A DNA stretch of 7,661 nt from assembly GCA_028691405.1 (NCBI GenBank), contig JAQUZI010000023.1:1-7661 (forward strand). Reading direction: 5' to 3'. Made by a program: the position numbers and the translations under genes. The notes beneath the pieces were generated by a model. That model was given only the letters and a program-made list of their open reading frames with translations. It had not been told where the DNA came from and did not search any database. The DNA is from Minisyncoccota bacterium. Its GTDB lineage: Bacteria > Patescibacteriota > Minisyncoccia > UBA6257 > JAKLIH01. Positions 7,013-7,661 of the stretch are shown here, in pieces (position 1 is the first letter of the stretch; every line of letters begins with the position of its first letter).

Positions 7013-7661
7013 ATGTCATTAATTTCAGTTAAAAATTTAACTAAAATATATTCTAGTGATGGTGTTGATACTAAGGCTTTAAATGGTATAGATTTAAATA
7101 TTGAAAAAGGTGAATTTGTTGCTATTATGGGGCCATCAGGATCCGGAAAATCAACATTACTTCAAATTCTTGGTTGTTTAGAGCGTATTACCGACGGACA
7201 ATATTTTTTTGAAGACAAAGAATTAAATACATACACTGATGATGAATTAGCCTATATCAGAAATAGGAAAATGGGTTTTATTTTCCAATCTTTTAATTTG
7301 CTTCCACGGCTAACAGTTTCAGAAAATGTTTTATTGCCTTTGGTGTACAATGAAGAAATGAAAGAAAGTGAAAAAAAAGAAAGAGCTGAAAAATTAATCG
7401 ATTTAGTTGGTTTAAATGAAAGAGCTAATTACAAATCTACTAAATTGTCTGGTGGTCAAAAGCAACGCGTTGCTATTGCTCGAGCTTTAATTAATGATCC
7501 AAAGGTTATTTTTGCTGATGAACCTACTGGTAGTTTAGATTCAAAATCAGGCGAAGTTGTTTTAAGGTTTTTACAAGATTTAAATAACGAAGGTAAGACT
7601 ATTATTTTAGTAACCCATGAATCAGAAGTAGCCGAATCAGCTAAAAGAGTAATTCATATTA
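7013..7661 (+). CDS. ABC transporter ATPase, MacB/LolD type (3'-partial)
   Basis: The ATG at 7013 lies six bases after the stop of the adaptor gene; the frame stays open for 216 residues to the window edge. It has every hallmark of an ABC ATPase: Walker A GPSGSGKST (40-48), Q-loop FQSFN (91-95), signature LSGGQKQRVAIARAL (145-159), Walker B VIFADEPTG (165-173), D-loop SLDS (174-177) and H-loop VTHE (200-203). The LLPRLTVSENV segment is typical of the MacB/LolD/FtsE-like group. The enzyme powers transport at the cytoplasmic membrane; with the adaptor before it, a MacAB-like exporter is expected, with the FtsX-type permease downstream, out of view. No UGA or UGG occurs in this part. CGG (7307) and CGA (7481) fall at conserved Arg positions, so those codons keep their standard meaning. 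Usual length is about 220-230 residues, so only a few residues are missing unless it is fused to a permease domain. Confidence 0.95.
   Translation, partial: MSLISVKNLTKIYSSDGVDTKALNGIDLNIEKGEFVAIMGPSGSGKSTLLQILGCLERITDGQYFFEDKELNTYTDDELAYIRNRKMGFIFQSFNLLPRLTVSENVLLPLVYNEEMKESEKKERAEKLIDLVGLNERANYKSTKLSGGQKQRVAIARALINDPKVIFADEPTGSLDSKSGEVVLRFLQDLNNEGKTIILVTHESEVAESAKRVIHI

Noticed and set aside
3..7661. Mollicute (Mycoplasma/Spiroplasma) origin to explain UGA=Trp
   Set aside because: The gene 2 and gene 3 families and the long HlyD-type adaptor fit Patescibacteria, and SD motifs are absent; without a marker gene this stays a judgement rather than a proof.

Overview
The window reads as a low-GC stretch of a Patescibacteria (CPR)-like bacterium in which UGA is a sense codon for tryptophan. 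All supported genes lie on the plus strand. With UGA as stop, four of the five genes break into fragments. With UGA as sense they become four clean open frames, each ending in UAA, followed by one gene that runs off the right edge. I count 28 in-frame UGA codons and only two in-frame UGG codons in about 2,450 sense codons, which makes Trp 1.2% of residues. The CPR assignment rests on the protein families (the gene 2 and gene 3 types and an enlarged HlyD-type adaptor), on the lack of Shine-Dalgarno sequences before all four visible starts, and on the AT-rich leaders. It is an inference, because there is no rRNA in the window.

Layout: (1) 1-2378, the 3' part of a large secreted or surface protein made of beta-sandwich-like units. 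It ends in three cysteine modules, the first two separated by a run of 25 threonines. A hairpin terminator follows. (2) 2420-2448, a sigma70-like promoter, then 2527-4215, a 562-residue secreted Cys-rich protein with Ig-like repeats. (3) 4244-5278, a 344-residue membrane-anchored protein with two Ig-like domains facing outward. It is probably co-transcribed with gene 2, and a second hairpin terminator follows. (4) 5327-5355, a second promoter with an extended -10, then 5399-7006, a 535-residue membrane-fusion (MacA/HlyD-type) protein. (5) 7013 to the edge, an ABC transporter ATPase of the MacB/LolD type, six bases after gene 4.

Taken together this is a cell-surface and export region: two secreted, disulfide-rich proteins, a membrane-anchored extracytoplasmic protein, and the start of a MacAB-like ABC export operon whose permease should lie just beyond the right edge. 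The most notable point is the genetic code. The recoding best known in Patescibacteria (Absconditabacteria, Gracilibacteria) is UGA to glycine, but the codon counts and the conserved positions here point to UGA as tryptophan.
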